Assembly: GCA_012522285.1 (NCBI GenBank) | Contig: JAAYKS010000332.1 | Coordinates: 1 to 12,919, forward strand | DNA: 12,919 bases | Direction of reading: 5' to 3' | DNA from: Clostridiaceae bacterium | GTDB taxonomy: Bacteria > Bacillota > Clostridia > Saccharofermentanales > UBA5734 | Part shown: piece after piece, positions 1 through 7,378 of the stretch | Layout of the letters: each line of letters starts with the position of its first letter | Position numbering within the stretch: position 1 is the stretch's first letter | Notes under the pieces: model-generated | The model's input: the letters and a program-made list of their open reading frames with translations, nothing else | What the model was told of the DNA's origin: nothing | Database searches by the model: none | Position numbers and translations under genes: made by a program

Positions 1-133
1 CTGTTGCATGACGCACGCTCCCAATAAAGATTCACACCCGCCATACTGGCCGGAGGTTGAAACCATTTTGCACCAGAAGCGGCCGTCGGCGCAACGCTCG
101 CACTGCACACATCGAGATCGGGGCGGACGGATT
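1..133. other. Downstream flank of the hydrolase operon; possible start of a next gene
   Basis: This is the segment after the stop of the GH43-like gene. Read on the minus strand it holds no hairpin followed by a T-run, so no Rho-independent terminator is visible. A short imperfect hairpin (GCCA-GTA-TGGC) lies near 41-51. At the extreme left, an ATG at 9-7 (minus strand) is preceded by GGGAG with an 8-base gap, which could be the start of a fourth gene of the operon. Only three codons (Met-Gln-Gln) lie inside the window, so this is a hint and not a gene call. Confidence 0.3.
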
Positions 134-1960
134 CTATCCCCGTGCCGGTCTGACGTCCACCTCCATTGAGACGTCCCGTTGTGCCGGATCCAGGTCGCGT
201 TCCGCGTCCAGATCCAGGAGCGGCCTCCCCGTCCGTCCGAAGTGCACCCGTCGCATTCCGGTGCTGCGCAGGTATCGCTGCCGCGTTACCCCGCCATGGT
301 AGAGCAGCATCGTGTCCCCGCTTTTATCGACAAAAAAAGAGTTGTGACCAGGCCCGTAGATGCCGGGAACGGAGAAGTACGTCAGAGCCGGCGCGCTGGC
401 TTTGCGCCAGTTTCCGATGTCCAGCAGATCCGCCCCCAAGTCAGCGGTCAGCCACCCGACCGCATAAGAGTACGCGCTCGCCGAACCGGCGGAGTAAGCC
501 AGCCAGACTTTTCCGTTGCGCACCAGCGGATAGGGTCCTTCATTGTTGATGGTCCGCTCGATGTTTTCCCATCCGAACAGAGGACGGGATAGCAGCACCG
601 GATCGCTCGTCAGGATCCACGGACGCGCCGGGTCGGTCGTCGCGATGTACAGCATCGACCCGGTATCGAGCGGTGTCGTGAAATGCTCCCGCGCGGACCA
701 GATCAGATAGGAGGCGCGCGGAGACTCGAGGTAGGTCATATCCAGAGTGATGCCCGATGTGCCGAGCGAGCTGCCGTCCGCCCGCCGGACGGGCACGGGG
801 TCTTCCCAGGATGCCGGATCTATAAGATCCCCGCCGGGTTTAAGCCGCATCATCTGGCATTGCGGTTGCGGAATCCGGTCATCCACGGCACTGACCGCGA
901 ACAGGATGTACAGGCAGCCGCCGATTTCGTGGAACTCCGGCGCCCAGAAGTACCGGACCAGTCCGCGCCGCTCGTCGACCGGCAGGATCTCCCGCATCGG
1001 ATTTTCCGGATCAAACAACCCCTCGAATGTGTCCGAATCGCAGGCGTACAGCCCGTGCGTGTCCGTGTTGTCATTGGTCGCGATGAAATAATAGCGTCCC
1101 TCGCGGAGCAGAACGACCGGATCCGCGAACCCGGGCCGCACGGGAAACGCCTGCATCACCGTCCGGATGCGCCCCCTGACGCGGCAGGTGCCCGGCTTGT
1201 CCCATGACAGAGCGGCCAGATCCCACTCGACGTCCCGCAGGGCGGCCGATCCATCGGAATACAACAGCTCTGCCCGGACGCGCTCGACGTCTGCCGCACA
1301 CCCGGCAACCACCGTCTCCGGCAATCGCACACCGACCTGCCGGACCTGGGTCCATCGGGTGTGAAACGCTTCCCGCTCCTCCGGTGTGATCGCCAACGCG
1401 TTGCCCGGCACTGCGCCCTCGATGTCACACGGTGCCGACGGGAGAGAGATTGGTTCGCTCCGTTCGGCTGGCGAGGCCTGCGCGTCCAGACGCTGGAGGA
1501 AGTTGTGATAAAACCGTCCCTCCCGGTCGCTCCAGCGGATCCGGTACGTTTTTGCCTCGGCGTCGTATTCGATCCCGACCGACGAAACCGCGGCATCCGC
1601 ATGCAGGTCGATTTGTATTGCAGGAGAAAAATTCCCGTCGGTCTCCAGTGTCCAGATCAGAATGTTACCGTGGAGGACGGCATCGTCCGACCCGTCCGTC
1701 CTGACCTGGACCGCGGCCACCCCGACACCCCCCTCCGCAGTGCGGAACAGGTACGGTTTGACAGCGCTTACGGGGATGATGGTGTTGTCCGCCGAGATCC
1801 GCGCCTCCGCGAACAGGATGCCGTAGTTTCGGTTGAGGCAGGCAGACGCGCCCTCCTGTCCGCCGAGCGCAAAGTGGATGCTGTAGGCCAGGTCCGGCGC
1901 ATATTCCTCCGGAACCGGCACCCGGGTATAGGCCAGTAGCCGGTCTGTATCTCGATCCAT
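134..1960 (-). CDS. GH43-like glycoside hydrolase (beta-xylosidase / alpha-L-arabinofuranosidase type), cytoplasmic
   Basis: Probably cleaves arabinofuranosyl or xylosyl linkages in plant-wall oligosaccharides; the exact substrate cannot be read from sequence. The 608-residue protein has an N-terminal beta-rich region (about 1-205), a short Ig-like linker (about 210-265) and a five-bladed propeller domain (about 270-590). Expected GH43 landmarks are visible: the base Asp280 in FADPVV, WAPEFH at 339-344, a possible pKa-tuning Asp407 in GITLDMTY, the likely acid Glu474 in INNEGPYPL, and GPGHNSF at 536-542. There is no signal peptide or membrane segment, so it is likely intracellular. Start choice: an upstream ATG at 1966-1964 touches the GGAGGA ribosome site with no spacing, whereas the third codon, ATG at 1960-1958, has a 6-base spacing, so I chose the latter. 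It is the last complete gene of the GH95-GH51-GH43 set, 112 bases after the GH51 stop, with a hairpin in between. Family assignment is fairly sure; specificity is not. Confidence 0.88.
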   Translation of the reverse strand: MDRDTDRLLAYTRVPVPEEYAPDLAYSIHFALGGQEGASACLNRNYGILFAEARISADNTIIPVSAVKPYLFRTAEGGVGVAAVQVRTDGSDDAVLHGNILIWTLETDGNFSPAIQIDLHADAAVSSVGIEYDAEAKTYRIRWSDREGRFYHNFLQRLDAQASPAERSEPISLPSAPCDIEGAVPGNALAITPEEREAFHTRWTQVRQVGVRLPETVVAGCAADVERVRAELLYSDGSAALRDVEWDLAALSWDKPGTCRVRGRIRTVMQAFPVRPGFADPVVLLREGRYYFIATNDNTDTHGLYACDSDTFEGLFDPENPMREILPVDERRGLVRYFWAPEFHEIGGCLYILFAVSAVDDRIPQPQCQMMRLKPGGDLIDPASWEDPVPVRRADGSSLGTSGITLDMTYLESPRASYLIWSAREHFTTPLDTGSMLYIATTDPARPWILTSDPVLLSRPLFGWENIERTINNEGPYPLVRNGKVWLAYSAGSASAYSYAVGWLTADLGADLLDIGNWRKASAPALTYFSVPGIYGPGHNSFFVDKSGDTMLLYHGGVTRQRYLRSTGMRRVHFGRTGRPLLDLDAERDLDPAQRDVSMEVDVRPARG

Positions 1961-1997
1961 GGTCATTCCTCCCGCGTCGGTTTCATCCTAATAGGGG

Positions 1998-2038
1998 CAG
2001 GACGGCGGTTTGCGTTTGGCACGCAGGCCGCCGTCCTG
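1998..2038. repeat. Strong intercistronic hairpin between GH51 and GH43 genes
   Basis: A perfect 11-bp inverted repeat (CAGGACGGCGG at 1998-2008, its complement at 2028-2038) encloses a second 5-bp stem (TGCGT 2011-2015 / ACGCA 2021-2025) with a 5-base loop. In plus-strand RNA the two internal mismatches become U-G pairs and the stem is followed by UUUU (2039-2042), as in a plus-strand terminator. In minus-strand RNA they are A-C mismatches and no U-run follows. In the minus-strand operon it could be a processing or stability hairpin that lowers or protects the GH43 message. As a plus-strand terminator it would end a transcript antisense to the GH43 gene. The structure is seen; the function is inferred. 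Confidence 0.75.
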
Positions 2039-2072
2039 TTTTGTCAGTCGTTGCTTGTGATCCGATGCCGGA

Positions 2073-3683
2073 TCAAACCAGTTTTTTGAACCGGAACACG
2101 TTCCAGGACAGCTTCTTGACCGTGGTGTCCACTTTGCCGTCCCGGCAGACCGCCGACGTCGAGACGGACGGAGCGATCGCGTCCGGGGTCTCGAGGGTGT
2201 TGGCAGCTTCCGGATCGTCCGAGAAGAGCTGGATCTGTTCCACGAACCGGTAACCGGCAAACCCGCTTACATCCAGTTCGAGCGCGGTGTCCTGTTCCCA
2301 GTTGCGGTTGATCACGAACACATTGAGATCGCCGGTGGACTCTTCGAGCGCTGCAGCGGTTTCGATGTAGGGGAGCCCCTCCATCGTGTCGTACTGCCGG
2401 AAATTGTCGATGGCGTATCCGGGCACGTCAAAGGTATCGCACTCCACGGAACCTTTCAGAGCCACCCCTTGTCCGAGCTGAATCAGCTGGGTGTAGGGGA
2501 TGCGGGTCGCGGCGTGCCAGACGTTCTCGCGGTCGGTCGCGGCCAGCGCGCCCAGGCCGCCGGTCATGCATCCGATCTTGACACGGTCCGCACGGTTGAT
2601 CATGGTCAACATGGTCGAGGCCATGGTGATCGCCTGGAGCATCTGACTGCCGCGCGCGCGCATCCGCCGGGTTTCCCAGTTGTCCGGATCGTGACGGACA
2701 TAGTGCTTGTCCGGATTCAGCAGGTCGAACACGAAGCCGTTGGGATTCTCGCCGTTCCCGTACCGGAACTCTTTTTTAGGCATCATCATGCTGCCGTACT
2801 CGTCCAGCGAAAGCATCATCTGCTTGCGGGAACGCTGTTTGGTCTGGATGAAATCGCACAGCGCGATCTCGGTGTCGATGTATTTCGCGAACGTTTCCGA
2901 GCCGCCGAGCAGTGCGGCCATGTCGCCGAGCGGCGCGGGATGGTAATGGTGCAGCGAAATGTAGTCGACCGACTCGTAGCACTGTTCCAGGACTTCCTGG
3001 TCCCAACGCGGATAGACGGTGCCAAACGGAGAGGAGGACACCGCGGCGACGGTTTCAATACCCGGGGATGCCCATTTCATCGCTTTGGACACCTCGTGCG
3101 TCTTCACGCCCAGACCGCGCGGATCTTTTTCCCAGCTCCCGACCTGCCACGGGCCGTCCGGTTCGTTCCCGATGTACCAGATCTTTACGGCGTAGGGTTT
3201 TTCGTGACCGTACTGCTTGCGCAGATCCGACCAGTACGTGCCGCCTTCGTGGTTGGTGTACTCCGCCATGTAGATCGCGTCGTTGATGTCGCCGGTCCCG
3301 AGATTGATCGTGTACATCGGTTCGAACCCGACGCGCTCGGCCCACTGCAGATACTCGTCATGCCCGACTTCGTTGGTGTAGTACTGGAACCATGCGAGAT
3401 CCAGGTGCTGCTTGCGTTTGTCACGGGGACCGATGGAGTCCTTCCAGTCCCAGCCGGACACGAAGTTGCCGCCCGGGAGCCGCACGGCGGGCAGCCCGGA
3501 GGACTTGAGCGAGTCGATGTAGTCCCGCCGGAACCCGAGATCGTCCGCGGTGGGATGTTTGGGATTGTACATGCTGCCGTTGACCATCGAGCCGATCGGC
3601 TCGAGGAACGCACCGTACAGCCGCGGCGAGATGTCGCCGACCTTGTACGCGGGATGGAATGTGACTTTTGCTTTTTTGCCCAT
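2073..3683 (-). CDS. GH51 alpha-L-arabinofuranosidase, intracellular
   Basis: Hydrolyses terminal non-reducing alpha-L-arabinofuranosyl residues from arabinan or arabinoxylan oligosaccharides by a retaining mechanism (known for GH51). The 536-residue length is near the family norm of about 500. A TIM-barrel (about 20-390) is followed by a C-terminal beta-sandwich (about 395-536). Visible landmarks are SPRLYGAFLEPIG near the N-terminus, RLPGGNFVSGWDW at 68-80, the acid/base Glu174 in WYIGNEPDGPW, a His-rich LHHYHPAP loop at 244-251, and the likely nucleophile Glu295 in LSLDEYG. The nucleophile motif differs from the usual DEWNVW, which hints at a divergent subgroup. There is no signal peptide, as is normal for bacterial GH51 enzymes. 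The ATG at 3683-3681 has GGAGGG five bases upstream. It starts 36 bases after the GH95 stop, so the two are very likely co-transcribed. Confidence 0.95.
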   Translation of the reverse strand: MGKKAKVTFHPAYKVGDISPRLYGAFLEPIGSMVNGSMYNPKHPTADDLGFRRDYIDSLKSSGLPAVRLPGGNFVSGWDWKDSIGPRDKRKQHLDLAWFQYYTNEVGHDEYLQWAERVGFEPMYTINLGTGDINDAIYMAEYTNHEGGTYWSDLRKQYGHEKPYAVKIWYIGNEPDGPWQVGSWEKDPRGLGVKTHEVSKAMKWASPGIETVAAVSSSPFGTVYPRWDQEVLEQCYESVDYISLHHYHPAPLGDMAALLGGSETFAKYIDTEIALCDFIQTKQRSRKQMMLSLDEYGSMMMPKKEFRYGNGENPNGFVFDLLNPDKHYVRHDPDNWETRRMRARGSQMLQAITMASTMLTMINRADRVKIGCMTGGLGALAATDRENVWHAATRIPYTQLIQLGQGVALKGSVECDTFDVPGYAIDNFRQYDTMEGLPYIETAAALEESTGDLNVFVINRNWEQDTALELDVSGFAGYRFVEQIQLFSDDPEAANTLETPDAIAPSVSTSAVCRDGKVDTTVKKLSWNVFRFKKLV

Positions 3684-3735
3684 GATTACCCTCCATTTTT
3701 TTAATCGCTACTTATAAGTTTATCCGATTACGGAT
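3684..3735 (-). other. GH95-GH51 intercistronic region with palindrome and GH51 ribosome binding site
   Basis: The 36-base gap holds a perfect 10-bp palindrome ACTTATAAGT (3710-3719) directly after the GH95 stop codon, an A-run and the GH51 ribosome site GGAGGG. A small stem (ATCCG-ATTA-CGGAT, 3722-3735) overlaps the GH95 stop. No T-run follows on the minus strand, so it is not a terminator. TATAAG inside the palindrome resembles a -10 box, but the only -35 candidate (TTCCAA, 18-base spacer) is poor, so an internal promoter is only a weak possibility. Confidence 0.4.
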
Positions 3736-6146
3736 TGGAAATCGATCTCAATCTTCGCGGTTTCGCCTGCGGACAGGACGATTTTCACATGGTCGCCGAC
3801 GACCGCCACCGCAGACCCGTTCACACGGAATGCCGCGATCGGGCGGCGGCAACGCAGCGTCAGTGTCTGGTCGCGGTTCGAGGTGATTGACGCAAGGACC
3901 CCGCGGACGTCCCACTCCATATGCTCGAGTTTTGCCCAAGTGTACAACCAGACTCCCTCGATACCACCGCGCCCGAGAGAGGCGGGCATCGCGGGCAGCA
4001 ATTCGACGGTGCCTGGTGCGGAATACACGCACATTTCGATCAGGATGGCGGGCATCGCCCCCTGCAGGTCCGGAAAGTGCACCCGATAAGGATAGTGTGT
4101 CGTGTGGAGTGAGCGCGTCACAAACCCCTGGTTCATCAGCTGATACAGGTTCTGGACGGTCTCAGGAAGATCCTTGAGCCGGATGGCGGTCAACAGACGG
4201 TGGATGATCCCGTGCGCGGAGTCGTCTTGCTGCGCACGCTTGCGGTTGGACACGAGGATGGCCCGGGCGAGAGCCGGCTCGTCTTCCCAGGTGACCCGAC
4301 GGCCCGGCCACACGTCATAGTGATGCGAAACGTGCCGGTGGTCGTAGTTCTCCCCGACGGAAGGCCAGGCCCACTCCTTGAGCCCGCCCTCCTCGTCCAG
4401 CAGGAGCCGCGGCAACGATTCCCGCTGCGCCTGCCAGTGCGGCAGTTGCTCCTCCTCGATGCCGAGCGTACGGCAGGCCTCGCAGAGGTTGTCGAGTACC
4501 TCGCCGCAGATCATGATGTCCATCACCGAGTTGATGCTCGCCGCATAGGTCCCGTGCGGGGTCGTAAAGTGCGGAGTCGGATTTTCGGGAGAGAACGAGG
4601 GGTAGAAGATCACCCGGCCGTCCGGGCCGCGGTCGCATGCGTAATCTTCAAAAAACAATGCGATCTCGCGCAGTGCGGGAACCACGCGGTCGCGCAGAAA
4701 ATCCCGGTCGCCTGTGACCAGCCAGTATCCCCAGAGCTCGTTGTAAATCCAGCCGAGACAGCCGGTCCAGCAATAATGCGGATAGGTCTTGGAAAAGTGG
4801 TAAAACAACCCCGAGTCGTAGTCGCAATGAACGGTGGCCAACAGCCCGCGCGCGCCGAACAGGCGGCGCGCATTGGTCCGGAAGTCCTCAAATTTGGTTT
4901 CGTAGTACCGGAAATACACGTCCATTTCGTCGAACAGCCCGGTGTTGTTGCCCGCACAGACCTGCAGATTGGTGTTGATGTTGTGCTGGCCAAACATCGG
5001 GGGGATGGCACCGGTGTCGATGATCTGATAAAAGCGGCCCATATCGTAGAGTTTTTCCAGCAGGGTTCCGTCGAACTCCACGTCGGAGTGGGTACGATGC
5101 AGCAGCTCCTCGGCGGAGAGCGCACCATCGGCCGGATCGCCCAGACGGATACGGGAGAGATCCATGCGGGCTCCGAGATGTGCGCGATTGCCGACAAGCA
5201 GCGCTTCGTAGTCCGGGTCGAGCGAGAACACCTCCCGAACGACCGGATCTCCGCAGGCGAATGTGAAATCACTTTCAAACTTGACTGTCTTCACCAGGAG
5301 CAGCAGGGACTCCGCACCGGCGATCCGGACGCCTTCCCCGGTGCGCTCCGCAGTGCCTCCCTCCCGGATCAGGCGCATGACGGATACATATCCTTTTTGC
5401 CCGTAGTCCGGGCAATACGCCCACCGGAGGGCGATCCGGTCCTCGGCCGTCTCCAGCTCATGCGAGCACAACTCGGGAGCCACAAGCCCGCCCCGCCCGC
5501 CGATCGCGGGACCGGGAAGACGGACCGACAAGTCCGCGTCCAGGGCACCGCGGGGGGCGGTCAGCCGCACGACGGCGACGTCTCCCCGGTATGCGACGAA
5601 CGTTTCGCGCGAAAAGGTGCCCAAGTCGTTTTCCCACTGGACTGTGACTTGTCCGGTCGACAGGTCCAACCAGCGCAGGTACTCCCGGGTCTCGCCAGCC
5701 TCCGTCTGGCGGATCCCCAGTCGGAAGGCGGGGTGGAGCCGTCCCGCGGTCGGCGGCATGATCCCGGACGGCCCTGTGGACAAGAGTCCGGCGACGCCGG
5801 AAGCGAGCTGTACCTCTTCCACCTTCTCGGCCGCTTCGGTGAATCGGCCTTCGCGCAGGAGGCTGCGGATCTCGGGCAGCACGCCGGTCAGATCGGGAGG
5901 TTCGGGCGCCCGGAGCCATTTGGGTTCATAGAGAGCTTCATGGGTAAACACGAGTGTCTCGTCGTATGGGTCGCCCGGGATCTCCACCCGCTGGACACCG
6001 TCGCCGGTCCAGAACGCGTGCTCGGGAGCGTCTCCGGGAACCAGGCTGCACACATTGCGCTCGGGCAGAAGTCTTTGCCGATGTGCAAGCGGCATGGCGC
6101 TGTATCGGAAGGGGTGTGCCAGCAAGGAATCGGCGAAACGTGTCAT
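3720..6146 (-). CDS. GH95-like glycoside hydrolase (alpha-L-fucosidase / alpha-L-galactosidase family), cytoplasmic
   Basis: Family GH95 enzymes invert alpha-1,2-L-fucosyl or alpha-L-galactosyl linkages. The 808-residue protein matches the layout: an N-terminal beta-domain (about 35-300, with the LPEIRSLLREGRFTEA helix typical of these proteins), an (alpha/alpha)6 barrel (about 355-720) and a C-terminal beta-domain (about 720-808). Candidate catalytic features are HNINTN at 388-393 (the paired Asn residues that position water in the family), Glu521 in PSFSPEN (general acid), the HRHVSHHYDVWPG stretch from 604, and Asp693 in HFPDLQGA, standing where FQIDGNFG is usual. Several motifs are altered, so it is a distant member and its sugar specificity is open. 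There is no signal peptide. A longer reading from a GTG at 6185 lacks a ribosome site and begins upstream of the likely transcript start. The ATG at 6146 has GGGGAGG ten bases upstream and is preferred. First gene of the hydrolase operon. Confidence 0.82.
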   Translation of the reverse strand: MTRFADSLLAHPFRYSAMPLAHRQRLLPERNVCSLVPGDAPEHAFWTGDGVQRVEIPGDPYDETLVFTHEALYEPKWLRAPEPPDLTGVLPEIRSLLREGRFTEAAEKVEEVQLASGVAGLLSTGPSGIMPPTAGRLHPAFRLGIRQTEAGETREYLRWLDLSTGQVTVQWENDLGTFSRETFVAYRGDVAVVRLTAPRGALDADLSVRLPGPAIGGRGGLVAPELCSHELETAEDRIALRWAYCPDYGQKGYVSVMRLIREGGTAERTGEGVRIAGAESLLLLVKTVKFESDFTFACGDPVVREVFSLDPDYEALLVGNRAHLGARMDLSRIRLGDPADGALSAEELLHRTHSDVEFDGTLLEKLYDMGRFYQIIDTGAIPPMFGQHNINTNLQVCAGNNTGLFDEMDVYFRYYETKFEDFRTNARRLFGARGLLATVHCDYDSGLFYHFSKTYPHYCWTGCLGWIYNELWGYWLVTGDRDFLRDRVVPALREIALFFEDYACDRGPDGRVIFYPSFSPENPTPHFTTPHGTYAASINSVMDIMICGEVLDNLCEACRTLGIEEEQLPHWQAQRESLPRLLLDEEGGLKEWAWPSVGENYDHRHVSHHYDVWPGRRVTWEDEPALARAILVSNRKRAQQDDSAHGIIHRLLTAIRLKDLPETVQNLYQLMNQGFVTRSLHTTHYPYRVHFPDLQGAMPAILIEMCVYSAPGTVELLPAMPASLGRGGIEGVWLYTWAKLEHMEWDVRGVLASITSNRDQTLTLRCRRPIAAFRVNGSAVAVVGDHVKIVLSAGETAKIEIDFQSVIG

Positions 6147-6175
6147 CGGATGTTTGCCTCCCCGGGTTTTCTTCC

Positions 6176-6184
6176 ATGATAGCA
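6176..6184 (-). promoter_or_regulatory. Predicted extended -10 promoter of the hydrolase operon
   Basis: On the minus strand TATCAT (5 of 6 matches to the sigma-A -10 box) is preceded by TGC, giving an extended -10 element. No good -35 box lies at 16-18 bases. Transcription would start near 6169, leaving a leader of about 23 bases that contains GGGGAGG, which fits the ATG at 6146 as start. It lies between the terminator of the two-component operon and the first hydrolase gene, exactly where a promoter is needed. No clear operator or catabolite-repression site was recognised nearby. Confidence 0.45.
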
Positions 6185-6218
6185 CGAACAGCTAAAACGA
6201 CATAGCAACCAGGCATGC

Positions 6219-6245
6219 AAAAAAAACAGGAGCTCTGTGCTCCCG
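6219..6245 (-). terminator. Rho-independent terminator of the ABC / two-component operon
   Basis: On the minus strand a 7-bp stem (CGGGAGC / GCTCCTG, including one G-U pair) with loop ACAGA is followed directly by eight T residues. It lies 35 bases past the kinase stop codon. On the plus strand the G-U pair becomes an A-C mismatch and no T-run follows, so the element is one-directional and matches the operon's direction. Confidence 0.9.
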
Positions 6246-6280
6246 CTCTTCCGCTCGTGATGTTGGCGCAGATGATTCTG

Positions 6281-7378
6281 CTAGTCCGGAGCGTCGGCCG
6301 GGAGTTCCACAGTGAATGTCGTTCCGCTGCCCATTTCGCTCTCCACCGTGATGGAGCCCCCCGCGAGTTCGACGATCCGGCGCGCGATGACCAGTCCAAG
6401 CCCGCTTCCCGCGCTGCTTCGCGCACGATCCGCCTGATAGAAGCGGTCGAAAATCCGGGTGAGATCTTCCGGAGCGATGCCAACCCCTTCGTCTCGCACA
6501 CGCACCCGCACGCCACCGGGCGGCACACTTTCGAGCGAGACCTCCACCACACCTCCGGCAGGTGAGAACTGTATGGCGTTTTGGATGAGATTGAGCCAGA
6601 CCTGCCAGAGAAGGTCCCGGGGACCCGCGTGTCGCAAAGTCGGCAGAGAAAGTTCGAACCGGATGTCCTTTTTTGACCAGACCGGCTCGATCGACAAGAT
6701 CACCTTGCGGATCTGTTCGTCCAGAGCGTACTCGGTGTACGCGTCCCGGATCCCCCGGCTGTCCAGCTCCGATAACCGCAGCAGGTTGGAGGACAGACGG
6801 ATCAGCCGGTCGCTCTCCGTGGCGATGATGTCGCAGTATTCCCGCCTCTGCTCTGGATCCATTTCCTCGTCCCGCAGCAAGGTCGCAAATCCCCGGATCG
6901 AAGTGGCCGGCGTGCGGAATTCGTGGGATACATCCGATACAAAGTCACGGCGCAGCGTGTCCATGCTGCCGAGGTCGCGCACCATCGCGTTGAAGTCCTG
7001 CGTCAGCTGTGCGAGTTCGTCACTGCCTCGTACCCGGACAGACACGCCAAAATCCCCTTTGGCCACCCGGTTGGCCGCTCCGGACAACACCCGGATCGGC
7101 TGGACGGTACGGCGAACCACCAGCAGGATGAGAACCGTACCCAGGCAGGCGATCGAAAAGAAACACAAAGCGATCAGTCCCCTTGGATGCAGCTCGCCGT
7201 TCGAAAACAGAGGTCGATCGACCGGAAGCCGGTCCAGCAGCCGTTGATTGGTCATGACGCGGAACACCACACCGAGCGCGAGGGTATTGAGCAGCCACCA
7301 GACACCCAGAAACACCACAGCAAACCGAAAATAAATCGAATGAAACAGGCGCCTACCCACGCGATATTCCTTTTTCAT
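6281..7378 (-). CDS. Sensor histidine kinase (HAMP-HisKA-HATPase) with a short sensing loop
   Basis: Inner-membrane kinase that phosphorylates the response regulator encoded just before it. The 365 residues show a membrane segment at about 16-40, a short outside loop (about 41-66), a second membrane segment (about 67-89), a HAMP linker (about 90-143) and HisKA with the phospho-accepting His152 in SHEFRTP. The ATPase domain follows: N-box Asn263/Asn267 in LNLIQNAIQFS, G1 DEGVG at 296-300, the DRFYQADR F-box at 311-318 and the G2 box GSGLGL. All key residues are present, so it should be active. The outside loop is only about 26 residues, which suggests that it senses within the membrane or through the partner ABC protein and not by a folded ligand domain (inference). 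The start ATG overlaps the regulator stop (ATGA at 7378-7375), with GGAG eight bases upstream inside the regulator gene, so translation is probably coupled. Confidence 0.93.
   Translation of the reverse strand: MKKEYRVGRRLFHSIYFRFAVVFLGVWWLLNTLALGVVFRVMTNQRLLDRLPVDRPLFSNGELHPRGLIALCFFSIACLGTVLILLVVRRTVQPIRVLSGAANRVAKGDFGVSVRVRGSDELAQLTQDFNAMVRDLGSMDTLRRDFVSDVSHEFRTPATSIRGFATLLRDEEMDPEQRREYCDIIATESDRLIRLSSNLLRLSELDSRGIRDAYTEYALDEQIRKVILSIEPVWSKKDIRFELSLPTLRHAGPRDLLWQVWLNLIQNAIQFSPAGGVVEVSLESVPPGGVRVRVRDEGVGIAPEDLTRIFDRFYQADRARSSAGSGLGLVIARRIVELAGGSITVESEMGSGTTFTVELPADAPD

Noticed and set aside
1961..1966. ATG at 1966-1964 as start of the GH43-like gene
   Set aside because: The ribosome binding site GGAGGA directly touches this ATG. 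The ATG two codons later has a normal 6-base spacing.
2469..3704. 411-codon open frame on the plus strand
   Set aside because: It mirrors the GH51 gene, shows no recognisable domain, and has no ribosome site or promoter of its own that I could see.
3710..3719. ACTTATAAGT palindrome as an internal promoter for GH51
   Set aside because: The -10-like TATAAG has no acceptable -35 partner, and the 36-base gap fits simple co-transcription.
4200..6179. 659-codon open frame on the plus strand
   Set aside because: It lies entirely opposite the GH95-like gene, whose product shows clear family motifs. GC-rich DNA often leaves long open frames in an antisense phase, and the translated product has no recognisable domain.
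6147..6185. GTG at 6185-6183 as start of the GH95-like gene
   Set aside because: It has no ribosome site, and it overlaps the predicted extended -10 element, so it would lie upstream of the transcript start.
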